Of a stretch of 64,000 bases of DNA, positions 54,395-63,619 are shown in pieces; position 1 is the first letter of the stretch; every line of letters begins with the position of its first letter. The stretch comes from Pseudomonas putida. Lineage in GTDB: Bacteria; Pseudomonadota; Gammaproteobacteria; Pseudomonadales; Pseudomonadaceae. The position numbers and the translations under genes are program-made. The notes under the pieces are model-generated. The model searched no databases, was not told the origin of the DNA, and saw only the letters and a list, made by a program, of their open reading frames with translations. The stretch spans positions 1,958,001 through 2,022,000 of the forward strand of contig NZ_CP109603.1 of assembly GCF_025905425.1 (NCBI RefSeq), read 5' to 3'.

Positions 54395-55702
54395 TTAGAA
54401 CGAGGTGTTGGAGATGGCCAGCGAGTTGCTTTGCTGGTTGCCCACACCGGCAGCCACGTTGACGCCCAGGTTGCCGCTGCCACCGTTCACCGAACCGCTC
54501 AGGGTTGCAGTGTTGGTCACAGGGTTGGCCCAGCCGGTTGGGGTCAGCACTTGGAAGGAAACCGTGTTGCTGAGGTCGTAAGAGCTGCTTTCGCTGTAGC
54601 TTTTCACGACATCTTTGGACGATTCCTTGGATTTGCTGCCCGATTTTTCGAACGAGGAGTCGAAGGCTTTTTCGAACGAAGAGTCATAGGACTTCTCGAA
54701 CGAAGAGCTGGACGATTTCTCGTGCGATTTGTCGATGGTTGCGTCGAGCGAAGCGTTGAGCGAAGCATCGACAGTTTCACTGCGAGTGCGCTCACGACGG
54801 CCATCATCAGTGGTGACGGTGTGCGAAGCATTAGCCGCAGCGTCCAGGGTTGCGGTCAGAGAAGCGGTGTAGCTCGAGCTCGAATCCTTGCTACGAGATC
54901 CGCTGGCGTTGGCGCTTTTTGAGCCGCTGGCATCCCAGCTGTTAGAGCCGCTGACGTTGAAGCTCGAAGAAGAGCTCTTGTCGACGCTCAGGTTCGAATT
55001 TTTTTCGCGAGAGGCGTTACCGCTGGCCGTAGTGGTAAACGTCAGCGTATCCACACGGTAGGTGCGGTCGGCGCTGTTGTTCACGATCAGGCCTGGGCCG
55101 TTCTGCTCGGCAGAGGCGGTGGCGGTGGCGTTGCCCAATGGCGCATTGGTGTTGGCGATCGCCATGGTGTTTTTCTGTTGGTTGAGGTCGCCGCCCGCAA
55201 TGTTGACGCCGACGTTGCCGGAGGCGCCATCACCCGAACCGCTCATCACCGCAGAGGATTGGGTAGACCAGTTGTCCACCCGGTTGCCATCGCTGAACTG
55301 GCGGACATCGGCAGTTGCTTCGGCAGTCCCGAACACGAAGCTGTTATCCAGGCTCGACTCGGAAGATGCGTTGGCAATGGCTGCAGCGTTGTCCTGTTGG
55401 TTGCCATTACCGGCTGCCACGTTGACCCCAACGTTGCCGCTGGCACCGGTCGCCGAGCTGCTCATTTCGGCTTCATTGATGGTGCCTTGGTTGGTGATGG
55501 TGTTGTCGGTGCTGCTCTGGCTATCGAGGGCATTGGCCGTTGCATACACAGGGATCTTGGTGGGTGGAGGCGTGTGATGACCGTTGTTATGGTGGCCATT
55601 GTGATGGTCATTGCGCCGATCGTTTTGCCCAGCTTGTACAGCAACAGCCATGACCGCAGCAATTGCGAAAACCAGAGGCTTTATTGCCATCGAGGGTTTC
55701 AT
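54395..55702 (-). CDS. fapC: Major functional amyloid subunit FapC
   Basis: 435 residues: signal peptide (cleavage near 24), a His/Asn-rich segment 26-43, then three amyloid repeats at about 71-109, 142-182 and 394-432, each with GNxGVNxAxGxxNQQxNxxAI. The first linker is short (about 110-141); the second is very long (about 183-393), Ser-rich and charged. No Cys occurs in the protein. FapC forms the cell-surface fibre of Pseudomonas biofilms. The long linker makes it larger than the roughly 250-residue form I recall from the UK4 strain. Confidence 0.93.
   Translation of the reverse strand: MKPSMAIKPLVFAIAAVMAVAVQAGQNDRRNDHHNGHHNNGHHTPPPTKIPVYATANALDSQSSTDNTITNQGTINEAEMSSSATGASGNVGVNVAAGNGNQQDNAAAIANASSESSLDNSFVFGTAEATADVRQFSDGNRVDNWSTQSSAVMSGSGDGASGNVGVNIAGGDLNQQKNTMAIANTNAPLGNATATASAEQNGPGLIVNNSADRTYRVDTLTFTTTASGNASREKNSNLSVDKSSSSSFNVSGSNSWDASGSKSANASGSRSKDSSSSYTASLTATLDAAANASHTVTTDDGRRERTRSETVDASLNASLDATIDKSHEKSSSSSFEKSYDSSFEKAFDSSFEKSGSKSKESSKDVVKSYSESSSYDLSNTVSFQVLTPTGWANPVTNTATLSGSVNGGSGNLGVNVAAGVGNQQSNSLAISNTSF
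54641..54712 (-). repeat. SSFEK repeats in the FapC linker
   Basis: Residues 331-354 of FapC contain three near-copies of (D/S)SSFEK separated by 3-4 residues; the DNA repeats as TTCGAACGA(A/G)GAGTC with a 24-27-base period. Confidence 0.7.
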
Positions 55703-55753
55703 GGTGATTCTCCGTACTTTATTTAGGTTAAGTGTTGTTCTTAACTGTTTGGG

Positions 55754-56326
55754 TCAATCCGCGACCCGTATGCTCAAGGTGTTGGCCATTCGGTTTCCCA
55801 CCCCGGCACTCTGATTCAACTGAATCACCCCACGGCTACCGGTGAATGCCTGGTCACTGGTGGTGACCTGGCGATGGCCGGGTGCAGCGTCAGTTGGATC
55901 GGAGTTGTTGAGCAGCGCCACGTTCTGTTGCATGAGGACGCTGTCGTCGATGCTTTGCGGTTGAGTACTGAGGCTGATGCGCAGTGCGTTGGCTTGCTGG
56001 GTGCCGGCACCCGCGCTCTGGTTGACCCCCAGAGCGCCGCTGCCTTGGCTGAAAGCGTTACCCTGGATGCTGGAGGTGGCATCCATGGCGCCGTCGACAG
56101 GGGTGCCGAGCCGTTGGCGTATCTGTGTGGTGGCGCTGGCCTCATGGCCCACGGCGATGGCCCGGGCGTTGGCTTGCTGCTGCAGGTCGCCGGCCGCCTG
56201 GTTGACCGTGAGGTTGCCCTGGTAACGGCTGCCCGAGCTGTCGATGTCGGCGTTGTTGATCACGGGGGATTGAGCGAAGGCTGGCGCACTGCAGAGCGTG
56301 GCCAGAAGCAGCAGGGTGTGCCTCAT
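55754..56326 (-). CDS. fapB: Fap amyloid nucleator/minor subunit FapB
   Basis: 190 residues with a signal peptide to about 18. Three repeats resemble those of FapC (GNLTVNQAAGDLQQQAN, GALGVNQSAGAGTQQAN, GVIQLNQSAGVGNRMAN) near 38-55, 98-114 and 165-181, with short linkers. FapB is regarded as the nucleator of FapC fibres. Starts one base after the fapA stop. Confidence 0.92.
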   Translation of the reverse strand: MRHTLLLLATLCSAPAFAQSPVINNADIDSSGSRYQGNLTVNQAAGDLQQQANARAIAVGHEASATTQIRQRLGTPVDGAMDATSSIQGNAFSQGSGALGVNQSAGAGTQQANALRISLSTQPQSIDDSVLMQQNVALLNNSDPTDAAPGHRQVTTSDQAFTGSRGVIQLNQSAGVGNRMANTLSIRVAD

Positions 56327-56327
56327 C

Positions 56328-56765
56328 TCACTTGCCTCCGGTCAGGATTTGCAGTGGGGCCAGGCCGCGTTGGACGCTTGAGTTGACCATGTTGGAGATG
56401 CCGTTGCCTGAACCTGAACCACGTCCACCGGCGAGGTTGGGCAGCTGCGTCTGATGGGTCAGATTGCCGCCCAGGTTGTTGGTCTGCTGATTGACCAGGG
56501 CGCTGATGCCGGCACCGCTGCTGATGCTGGCAAAGTCACCATCGCTCAATTCATGGGTCTGCCTGAGGATCTGCGCAGAGGGGTTGGCATTGACGGTGGT
56601 CGGGCTTGGGTCGGGAATCATCGGCGGGATGGTCGCGTTGCGCGTCTGCACATCGCGGGTAATGATGATGATGCCGTTTTCGGCCTGAACAGGCTGGGTC
56701 AGCCCTGACCCTAGAACGCAACCGAGTAGCAAGAGGCGATAGACGCGTTTATCAAGTATCCCCAC
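56328..56765 (-). CDS. fapA: Fap accessory protein FapA
   Basis: 145 residues from a GTG at 56765, preceded by AAGGAA. Signal peptide to about 28 (QPVQAEN). The mature part is rich in Asn, Gln and Gly with ALVNQQTNNLGG and GGRGSGSGNGISNMVNSS. FapA is a periplasmic component that controls FapB/FapC composition of fibres. First gene of the operon, downstream of a candidate sigma-54 promoter. Confidence 0.88.
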   Translation of the reverse strand: MGILDKRVYRLLLLGCVLGSGLTQPVQAENGIIIITRDVQTRNATIPPMIPDPSPTTVNANPSAQILRQTHELSDGDFASISSGAGISALVNQQTNNLGGNLTHQTQLPNLAGGRGSGSGNGISNMVNSSVQRGLAPLQILTGGK

Positions 56766-56818
56766 GACGGCAATTCCTTCTTTGGCGTGCTGGTCCGATT
56801 CAGCGATGCGAAGAAGAG

Positions 56819-56834
56819 AGCAGAAGCTGTGCCG
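56819..56834 (-). promoter_or_regulatory. Candidate sigma-54 promoter of the fap operon
   Basis: On the minus strand CGGCACAGCTTCTGCT fits TGGCACG-N4-TTGCT with exact GG-N10-GC spacing and three mismatches. The predicted transcription start is about 43 bases upstream of fapA. Confidence 0.5.
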
Positions 56835-56999
56835 TGTTTGGCTTTTGTTTTTAAATCAAATGGTTATGCGAATGCACTGGCCGTGTGCCGCGTTTTCTGT
56901 ATCAAGGCTGATACAGATCATCGAGCGCTGAGGGGCCGAAGCCTGTGTGGGCCCAGCCTGGAGGGATTTTTGCAAGGGTGTTTCACTGACTTGACACTG

Positions 57000-57035
57000 C
57001 CCCCGAAATGGGGGGAACCCCCGCATTTGCGGGGG
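57000..57035 (-). terminator. Two adjacent GC-rich hairpins downstream of pnuC-nadR-like pair
   Basis: CCCCC-GAAAT-GGGGG (57000-57014) and CCCCCGCA-TT-TGCGGGGG (57018-57035) lie between the NadR-like gene and fapA on the minus strand. No T-run follows, so they may be an attenuating or Rho-independent-like structure. The remainder of 56766-57063 holds the fap promoter. Confidence 0.5.
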
Positions 57036-57063
57036 CTATCACCCACCTGAGTGTGTCAGTGAA

Positions 57064-57615
57064 TTAACACTCAGTCGGGCAGGCTGGCGTATCGCTATCA
57101 AGCAGCGTAGCGACTGTTTGCAGCGCCTGCAACTGGCGTTGCGGCCAATTGCCATTAATCACCTGAACCCTTTGCTGGTGCCGCTGCAACCAGCGCAGGC
57201 TGTCGTCGAAAAAGCGCTGTCTATCGCTGATATCAGGGTGGCAACGCTGGCCATCGGCAACCCAGTCCACGTCTTGCGGGCTCAGTAATAGATGCAGGTC
57301 GTAGTGCCGGGCAAGCAAAGCCTGTTCCAGCCAGGCGGGGCAGTCGTCGAACAGGGCGCGACTCCACAGCATGTTGCTGAGCAGGTGAGTGTCGAGGATC
57401 AACAGCTCAGGCGCTTGCGCGCGAGCGCGGTCTTCCCACTCAAGCTGGCCGCGGGCGATGGTTGGGATGTCGGCGTAACACGTATCGCGGCCTTCCTGAT
57501 CAATGAAATGACGCACGTATTCGGCGACCACCACCCCACCGAAGTGCGCCTGCAGCACACCGCTGAGCCAGCTCTTGCCGCTGGATTCCGGCCCGCACAG
57601 CACCAGCACCTTCAT
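57064..57615 (-). CDS. NadR-like AAA/kinase protein
   Basis: 183 residues. P-loop GPESSGKSWL at 8-17, AEYVRHFID near 31 and LILDTHLLSN near 72 match the nicotinamide-riboside kinase domain of NadR. No DNA-binding or adenylyltransferase domain is present. The start overlaps the pnuC stop by 4 bases; uptake of nicotinamide riboside by PnuC and its phosphorylation make a salvage unit for NAD. Confidence 0.87.
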   Translation of the reverse strand: MKVLVLCGPESSGKSWLSGVLQAHFGGVVVAEYVRHFIDQEGRDTCYADIPTIARGQLEWEDRARAQAPELLILDTHLLSNMLWSRALFDDCPAWLEQALLARHYDLHLLLSPQDVDWVADGQRCHPDISDRQRFFDDSLRWLQRHQQRVQVINGNWPQRQLQALQTVATLLDSDTPACPTEC

Positions 57616-58178
57616 GCGTGCACCAGCGCGGGGTCACGGCGCCATTCCAACCAGCCGCGCACTGCGATCAGGGTGAGGACTGCAAAGAAGCCGGCGGTGA
57701 AATACAGCTGCTGATGCAGGTACTGGCCGACATAGACGATGTCTACCACAAACCACAACGGCCAGCATTGCAGGCGCTTCTGTGCCATCCACAGTTGCGC
57801 GACCAGGCTGAAGCCGGTCAGGGTGGCGTCCAGCCAGGGCAGGGCGGCATCGGTCCAGTTGGCCATGGCCGCACCCAGGGTCAGGCTGAGCAGTGCGCCC
57901 AGTGCGAGCCCGGTGCACAGCGCGCGTGCTTGCAGGCGTGTCACCTGACGGGCATCGTGCGCACGGCCTGGGCGCTTCCATTGCCACCAGCCATACAACT
58001 GCAACAGGGCGTAGGCCACTTGCAGCAACATGCCCGAGTACAGCTTCACCTCGAAGAACAGCCAGCCATAAATCGATACCATGACCAGCCCGATCGGCCA
58101 GCACCAGGCGTTCTGCTTGACGGTGAGCCAGACAGCGGTGACGCCGAGTACGGCGGCGATGAGTTCAAGGCCGGACAT
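57612..58178 (-). CDS. pnuC: Nicotinamide riboside transporter PnuC
   Basis: 188 residues, about seven spans. WPIGLVMVSIYGWLFFEVKLYSGM near 28-51, LLQLYGWWQW near 59 and WPLWFVVDIVYVGQYLHQQLYFTAG near 139-163 are the PnuC core. Facilitates entry of nicotinamide riboside, trapped by the kinase encoded by the overlapping gene. Confidence 0.93.
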   Translation of the reverse strand: MSGLELIAAVLGVTAVWLTVKQNAWCWPIGLVMVSIYGWLFFEVKLYSGMLLQVAYALLQLYGWWQWKRPGRAHDARQVTRLQARALCTGLALGALLSLTLGAAMANWTDAALPWLDATLTGFSLVAQLWMAQKRLQCWPLWFVVDIVYVGQYLHQQLYFTAGFFAVLTLIAVRGWLEWRRDPALVHA

Positions 58179-58248
58179 CGGCGATCCTTGGAGAGGCGAG
58201 AAGAGGGGCGCGATTGTAGCTTGTCGATAATCGAAGGAGTAGTACGGG

Positions 58249-58287
58249 TGTAGGAGCGGCCTTGCGTCGCGAAAGGCCGCTCCTACA
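58249..58287. repeat. Pseudomonas REP hairpin
   Basis: TGTAGGAGCGGCCTT and AAGGCCGCTCCTACA are perfect complements around an 9-base loop. It sits 5 bases beyond the chemoreceptor stop and may also end that transcript. Confidence 0.8.
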
Positions 58288-58292
58288 GGGGA

Positions 58293-59927
58293 TTACACCC
58301 GGAACTGGCGCAACAGTTGCTCCAGCTCTTCGCTCAACCGGCCCAGTGCCACCCCTGCATCACTCGACTGGCGCGCTGCCTCAGCGGTCTGCTGGGACAA
58401 GCCTGCGGTGTCCAGCACATTGCGGTTGATCTCTTCGACCACATGCGACTGTTGCAAGGTAGCACTGGCGATGGACGCATTGAGCGCCGTGAGGTTGTGC
58501 AGCGCCTGGCTGATGGCATCCAGGCTGGCGCCGGCCTCGCGGGCCTGCTCGACGGTCTGGCGCGAGGCCTCGCTGCTGGTGTCGATCGCCCGCACTGCCG
58601 CATCCGACTGGCCTTGCAGGTGCTCGATCATGGTGTGGATCTCGGCCGTGGACTGGGCGGTGCGCTGGGCCAACAGGCGTACCTCGTCGGCGACCACGGC
58701 AAAGCCACGGCCTTGCTCGCCGGCGCGGGCTGCTTCGATTGCCGCGTTGAGGGCGAGCAAATTGGTCTGCTCGGCAATGGAGCGGATCACGTCGAGCACG
58801 CCACCAATGCGCGTGCTGTGCCCGGCCAGGTCACGAATCACCTGGACTGCCTGGTCGATGGTCAGTGACAGGCGATCGATCTGTTCGAGGCTGCCGTGAA
58901 TGGCCTGTTGGCCATGCTGCACCTGTTCTTGTGCCGCGCGCATTTCCCCCGCCGCCTGCTCGGCAGTCTTGGCCACGTCCTGTACGGCATAGGTCACTTC
59001 GTTGACGGCGGTGGCGACCTGGTCCATCTGCTGCGACTGCTGGGCGCTGTGCTGCTGCGCGGCGCCGGCGTTGTCGCCGACATGCCCGGCGGACCGGGCC
59101 AGGTCGTGGGCGGCGCCCTGCAGTTGGCCGACCACCCCTTGGAGCTTGCCGTTGAAGCGGTTGAAGTGCTCGCCCAGGTGGGTGATTTCATCGCGGCCGT
59201 GGGTGTCCAGACGCCGGGTCAGGTCGCTTTCGCCGCTGGCGATGTTCCCCATGGCCTGCACGGCCTCCTGCAAGGGGCGGGCGATACTGCGGGCAATCAG
59301 CATGACCACCAGGGCCATCAGCAGGGCGATGCCCAGGCCAACCAGCGAGGCGTCGCGCAACTGCCGGGCAAATTCGGCTTGCACATCATCGATGTACACA
59401 CCTGAGCCGATGACCCAGCCCCACGGCTTGAACAGCTGTATATAAGAGGTCTTGGCCACCGGTTCGCTGGCACCGGGTTTGGGCCAGCGATAGTTGACCG
59501 GCCCGGCGCCTTGGCTGTGGGCGAGGCTGACCATTTCGTTGAACACGGCAAAGCCGTCGGGGTCGCGGATGGCTGACAGGTCCTGGCCGTCGAGCTTGGG
59601 GTTGGCCGGATGCATGATCATCTTCGGCCCCAGGTCGTTGATCCAGAAGTAGTCGTCGTGGTCGTAACGCAGCGCGCGCACCACCTGCAGCGCCTGTTGC
59701 TGGGCGGCATCGCGGCTCAGCGTGCCGGCAGCCTCCAGGCCCTGGTAATAGGCCAGTACTCCGGCGGCGGTCTGCACCACATGGCGGGTTTTTTCCGCCT
59801 TGGCCTGGTACAGGTCGCCGTGGATCTGGCGCAGCATCAGCAGGCCCAGAACCACCAGCATCGCGACTGCCACCAGCAGGATCAGCCACAGACGGCGGCT
59901 GATCGACATCGATCTCAGGGTTTTCAT
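58293..59927 (-). CDS. Methyl-accepting chemotaxis protein with single Cache (sCache_2) domain, McpP-like
   Basis: 544 residues: membrane span about 11-31, periplasmic sCache domain about 35-185 ([23 protein letters not shown]), second span about 193-213, HAMP domain, and the signalling domain with [18 protein letters not shown] near 385-405. From memory the P. putida gene beside uppP is mcpP, a receptor for acetate, pyruvate, propionate and lactate; the neighbourhood here agrees. Ligand identity is inference from synteny. Confidence 0.87.
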   Translation of the reverse strand: MKTLRSMSISRRLWLILLVAVAMLVVLGLLMLRQIHGDLYQAKAEKTRHVVQTAAGVLAYYQGLEAAGTLSRDAAQQQALQVVRALRYDHDDYFWINDLGPKMIMHPANPKLDGQDLSAIRDPDGFAVFNEMVSLAHSQGAGPVNYRWPKPGASEPVAKTSYIQLFKPWGWVIGSGVYIDDVQAEFARQLRDASLVGLGIALLMALVVMLIARSIARPLQEAVQAMGNIASGESDLTRRLDTHGRDEITHLGEHFNRFNGKLQGVVGQLQGAAHDLARSAGHVGDNAGAAQQHSAQQSQQMDQVATAVNEVTYAVQDVAKTAEQAAGEMRAAQEQVQHGQQAIHGSLEQIDRLSLTIDQAVQVIRDLAGHSTRIGGVLDVIRSIAEQTNLLALNAAIEAARAGEQGRGFAVVADEVRLLAQRTAQSTAEIHTMIEHLQGQSDAAVRAIDTSSEASRQTVEQAREAGASLDAISQALHNLTALNASIASATLQQSHVVEEINRNVLDTAGLSQQTAEAARQSSDAGVALGRLSEELEQLLRQFRV

Positions 59928-60222
59928 CCAGGCACTCCCGCCTTGTTCTTGTTATTCAGGTGCATCCAAGCATGCTTTGCGACAGGGCCCCACTCGACTA
60001 ATGGCTAAGTGCTAGTCTAGTCGTACTCTGCAGCAGCCGGCGCAAGCCATTGCAAAGCGGCTCTGATAGGATTTCGGCCGCGCAAGATGAAACCTTTAGG
60101 CGGCGTGAACTTTTCCACTGGCATTGCGCCCAACAGTCGCTGTAAAACAGCCGGGCCGCGTGCGGTAACTTCAAGCAAATCAAGAACAAGGGGCCTGCAA
60201 GCAGCAGCGCTCCATCGGGGGA

Positions 60223-61056
60223 ATGATGGATTTTTGGACTGCCTTCCAGGCAATCATCTTAGGCGTGGTCGAAGGGCTGACGGAATTCTTGCCGATCTCC
60301 AGTACCGGCCACCAGATCATCGTGGCCGACCTGATCGGCTTTGATGGCGAACGGGCCATCGCGTTCAACATCATCATCCAGCTTGCCGCGATCCTGGCGG
60401 TGGTGTGGGAGTTTCGCCGCAAAATTTTAGACGTGGTCTTCGGCCTTACCAGCCAGCCTGCGGCGCGGCGCTTCACCGGCAACCTGCTGTTGGCATTCAT
60501 GCCGGCGGTGGTGCTGGGCGTGCTGTTCGCCGACTTGATCCACCACTACCTGTTCAACCCGATCACCGTGGCTGCGGCATTGGTAGTGGGGGGGGTGATC
60601 ATGCTCTGGGCAGAGCGCCGCGAGCACCGCGTGGAAGTCGACCATGTTGACGAGATGCGCTGGAGCCATGCCCTGAAAATCGGCTTTGTCCAATGCCTGG
60701 CCATGATCCCGGGCACCTCGCGCTCCGGCTCGACCATCATCGGCGGCCTGCTGTTCGGCCTGTCGCGCAAGGCGGCCACCGAGTTCTCGTTCTTTCTGGC
60801 GATGCCGACCATGGTCGGCGCGGCGGTGTACTCGGGCTACAAGTACCGTGACCTGTTCCAGCCAAGCGACTTGCCGGTGTTCGCCGTCGGCTTTGTGACT
60901 TCGTTCATCTTCGCCATGATCGCCGTGCGTGCGTTGCTCAAGTTCATTGCCAACCACAGCTACGCGGTGTTCGCCTGGTACCGGATTGCCTTTGGCCTGC
61001 TGATTCTGGCGACCTGGCAGTTCGGCTGGGTCGACTGGTCGACGGCGAACGGCTGA
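60223..61056 (+). CDS. uppP: Undecaprenyl-diphosphatase UppP (BacA)
   Basis: 277 residues, about eight spans. [17 protein letters not shown] near 13-29 and [10 protein letters not shown] near 164-173 are the two active-site motifs. It recycles undecaprenyl pyrophosphate for peptidoglycan and surface polymers. Followed after one base by a DUF1294 gene. Confidence 0.95.
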   Translation: MMDFWTAFQAIILGVVEGLTEFLPISSTGHQIIVADLIGFDGERAIAFNIIIQLAAILAVVWEFRRKILDVVFGLTSQPAARRFTGNLLLAFMPAVVLGVLFADLIHHYLFNPITVAAALVVGGVIMLWAERREHRVEVDHVDEMRWSHALKIGFVQCLAMIPGTSRSGSTIIGGLLFGLSRKAATEFSFFLAMPTMVGAAVYSGYKYRDLFQPSDLPVFAVGFVTSFIFAMIAVRALLKFIANHSYAVFAWYRIAFGLLILATWQFGWVDWSTANG

Positions 61057-61057
61057 C

Positions 61058-61462
61058 ATGGCTAAAGCGCAAAGCGAGGAGGGCGTACGCAATGTGCGCC
61101 TGAAACTGCTGGTGTTGGGCGTGCTGTGCCTGCTACCGGGCTTGGGCGCCGCGCAGATGGCCTGGAACGACCAGTCCTGGTTGCCGTTGGCGCTCTACCC
61201 GGCGGTGAGCCTGATCAGCCTGCTGTTGTACTGGCAGGATAAGCAGCAGGCACGCACCCAGGCCTGGCGCACGCCTGAGAAAGTGCTGCATGCCAGCGAG
61301 CTGTGTGGCGGCTGGCCCGGTGCCCTGGTTGCCCAGCAGCTGTTTCGGCACAAGACGCGCAAGGTGTCGTATCAGCTGGTGTTCTGGGGGATTGTGCTGC
61401 TGCACCAGGTGTTCTGGGCTGATTACCTGTTTCTGGGGCGCCACCTGCTGTCCGTGATCTGA
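61058..61462 (+). CDS. DUF1294 membrane protein
   Basis: 134 residues with three to four spans. YWQDKQQARTQAWRTPEKVLHASELCGGWPGAL near 55-88 is the DUF1294 signature, and KVSYQLVFW follows. The start lies just after the uppP stop, so they are co-transcribed. Function unknown. Confidence 0.87.
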   Translation: MAKAQSEEGVRNVRLKLLVLGVLCLLPGLGAAQMAWNDQSWLPLALYPAVSLISLLLYWQDKQQARTQAWRTPEKVLHASELCGGWPGALVAQQLFRHKTRKVSYQLVFWGIVLLHQVFWADYLFLGRHLLSVI

Positions 61463-61470
61463 CACAACGA

Positions 61471-61830
61471 TCAGGTCAACAAGCCCACCTGCAACCGCTT
61501 CGGCAGCTTTCGCACCACCAACTGGTGCGAGCGCTGCAGCAGGTCACACAGTTCATCGCGCCCCATCGGGTAAGGGGGCGCCATGCTGATCCACCGGGCC
61601 CGCGCCAGATACGGCGCAGGCCGCACGCCAGGGCGGTCGCAGTAACCCAGAAACAGCTCATCGGCGACCTTGAACGATAACCCTGCACCCGCCAGGTCGA
61701 GCACCGCGAACATCTTGTTGCCCGCCACCGAAAACACCCGGATGCCACCCCACTTATAATCCTCCCGCGCACCTGGCAGGTTCAGGCAGAAGTCCGCCAC
61801 CTGTGCTTCGGTCATTTTCTGCTTAGACAT
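61471..61830 (-). CDS. MmcQ/YjbR family protein
   Basis: 119 residues from ATG 61830; the longer open frame is a shadow of the LysR gene. LPGAREDYKWGGIRVFSVAGNKMFA near residues 18-42 and the basic, WISMAPPYP-containing middle fit the YjbR/CyaY-like fold. Role unknown, possibly DNA binding. Its start overlaps the end of the LysR gene by 8 bases. Confidence 0.87.
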   Translation of the reverse strand: MSKQKMTEAQVADFCLNLPGAREDYKWGGIRVFSVAGNKMFAVLDLAGAGLSFKVADELFLGYCDRPGVRPAPYLARARWISMAPPYPMGRDELCDLLQRSHQLVVRKLPKRLQVGLLT

Positions 61831-62725
61831 AGCGCTCCCCACAGGCCTCGAATGACGCCGCCAGATGATCAATCCATACCCGTACTGCCGGCAACACACC
61901 GCGCCGGTGGGGGTACACCGCTTGCAGATACCCACCCGGCAATGACCAGTCCGGCAGCAGCCGTACCAGCTCGCCGCGTTCCAGCTCCTCTTCGCAGAAC
62001 ATGCTAGGCAGCGCGGTGAAACCCAGGCCGGCGCGCACTGCGGCATTGCGCACCACGAAATCATCGATGGCCAAGCGCGGCTCCAGGGCGATTTCCTGTT
62101 GCCGGCCATCGGGCCCCAGCAGGCGGAAGTGCACCAGGCGGTCAGCCTCCGCGGCGCCCAGCACTGGTAACGAGGCCAGTTCGCCTGGCTCGCGAATGTG
62201 GTCGGCAAAGCCCGGCGCGGCAACCAGCTGCATCTGCGCCTGGCGCAGCCGACGTGTGACCAGGGCCGGGTCTTCATCGCCGAGGTCGCGCACGCGCAGG
62301 GCAACATCGATGCCCTCGGAAATCAGGTCGACTCGGCGGTTGAGCAGCACCATGTCCAGTTGCACCAGCGGGTACTGTGCGAGAAAACGGGTGATCACGT
62401 CTGGCAAGAAGGCATGCGCCAGTGCCACCGGGCAGGATACCCGCAACCGCCCGCGCGGCTCGCTGCTCATGCTGGCCACAGCCTCATCGGCGGCTTCCGC
62501 CTCCAGCAGCATGGCCTGGCAATGGTGCAGGTAGCGCTCGCCCACGGCGGTCAGCTTCAGTTGCCGCGTGGTGCGTTGCAACAGGCGGGTTCCCAGGCGC
62601 TCTTCGAGCTCGGCGATACGCCGTGACAGGCGGGATTTGGGGATGCCCAGTTGGCGCCCGGCAGCGGCGAATCCGCCGGCTTCGACGACGCGGGCAAAAT
62701 AGAAGAGGTCGTTAAGGTCTTGCAT
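61823..62725 (-). CDS. LysR-family regulator (AaeR/DsdC-like CrgA branch)
   Basis: 300 residues. Helix-turn-helix GGFAAAGRQLGIPKSRLSRRIAELE near residues 17-41, then RLLQRTTRQLKLT. Divergent from azoR; in other pseudomonads such a LysR gene controls azoR-like or quinone-reductase genes. The inverted repeat at 62732-62755 in the shared promoter is a likely site. Confidence 0.87.
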   Translation of the reverse strand: MQDLNDLFYFARVVEAGGFAAAGRQLGIPKSRLSRRIAELEERLGTRLLQRTTRQLKLTAVGERYLHHCQAMLLEAEAADEAVASMSSEPRGRLRVSCPVALAHAFLPDVITRFLAQYPLVQLDMVLLNRRVDLISEGIDVALRVRDLGDEDPALVTRRLRQAQMQLVAAPGFADHIREPGELASLPVLGAAEADRLVHFRLLGPDGRQQEIALEPRLAIDDFVVRNAAVRAGLGFTALPSMFCEEELERGELVRLLPDWSLPGGYLQAVYPHRRGVLPAVRVWIDHLAASFEACGERYV

Positions 62726-62731
62726 GGGAAT

Positions 62732-62755
62732 GTCTCACTGTTCCACCAGTGGGAC
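62732..62755. promoter_or_regulatory. Inverted repeat in LysR/azoR promoter
   Basis: GTCTCACTG (62732-62740) and CAGTGGGAC (62747-62755) form a 9+9 inverted repeat with one mismatch and a 6-base spacer, 7 bases upstream of the LysR start. It is a candidate operator for autoregulation and azoR control. Confidence 0.55.
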
Positions 62756-62857
62756 AAACTAACGCATTTTTGCCTGCTTATCAGCTATTCGTCATCCCGG
62801 TAGGATTCTCCCCATCGTGATCGCCCACCGCTGCGGTCTTCATTACAGGAGAGTCCC

Positions 62858-63469
62858 ATGAAACTGTTGCATATCGATTCGAGCATCCTGGGCGACAATT
62901 CCGCCTCCCGCCAGCTGAGCCGCGAAGTGGTCGAAGCCTGGAAAGCCACCGAGCCGAGCCTGGAAGTGGTTTACCGTGACCTGGCTGCCGACGCCATCGC
63001 GCACTTCTCTGCTGCCACCCTGGTAGCCGCCGGTACCCCCGAAGACATGCGCGACGCGGCCCAGGCCTTCGAAGCCAAGCTGAGCGCCGAAACCTTGGAA
63101 GAATTCCTCGCCGCCGACGCCGTGGTGATCGGTGCGCCGATGTACAACTTCACCGTGCCGACCCAGCTCAAGGCCTGGATTGACCGCGTTGCCGTCGCTG
63201 GCAAGACCTTCCGCTACACCGAAGCCGGCCCTGAAGGCCTGTGCGGCGACAAGAAGGTGATCCTGGTATCCACCGCCGGTGGCCTGCACGTTGGCCAACC
63301 GACCGGTGCCGGCCATGAGGACTTCCTCAAGGTGTTCCTGGGCTTCATCGGTGTCACCGACCTGGAAATCGTTCGCGCTCACGGCCTGGCTTACGGCCCA
63401 GAGCACCGCAGCCAGGCCATCGACGCCGCACAGGCACAGATCGCCAACGAGCTGTTTGCCGCTGCCTGA
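62858..63469 (+). CDS. azoR: FMN-dependent NADH-azoreductase AzoR
   Basis: 203 residues. Flavodoxin-like fold with [21 protein letters not shown] at the start (FMN phosphate loop), [19 protein letters not shown] near 92-110 and STAGGLHVG. It reduces quinones and azo compounds by two electrons. GGAGAG precedes the ATG. Confidence 0.93.
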   Translation: MKLLHIDSSILGDNSASRQLSREVVEAWKATEPSLEVVYRDLAADAIAHFSAATLVAAGTPEDMRDAAQAFEAKLSAETLEEFLAADAVVIGAPMYNFTVPTQLKAWIDRVAVAGKTFRYTEAGPEGLCGDKKVILVSTAGGLHVGQPTGAGHEDFLKVFLGFIGVTDLEIVRAHGLAYGPEHRSQAIDAAQAQIANELFAAA

Positions 63470-63506
63470 TTGCGGTAAGCGGGGCTTGTCTCGTTCAATG
63501 TTCTTC

Positions 63507-63587
63507 TGTGGGAGCGGGCTTGCCCCGCGAACACCGGCGCAGCCGGTGCCATGCACCGCCTCGCATCATTCGCGGGGCAAGCCCACA
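63507..63587. repeat. REP pair (BIME-like)
   Basis: TGTGGGAGCGGGCTTGCCCC... (63507-63530) and the complementary TCGCGGGGCAAGCCCACA (63570-63587) flank an internal hairpin CACCGGC-GCA-GCCGGTG (63532-63548). It lies between convergent azoR and the partial oxidoreductase gene. Confidence 0.8.
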
Positions 63588-63619
63588 ATTGAGCACTGGC
63601 CTGTGCGTATTTGGCCGTA

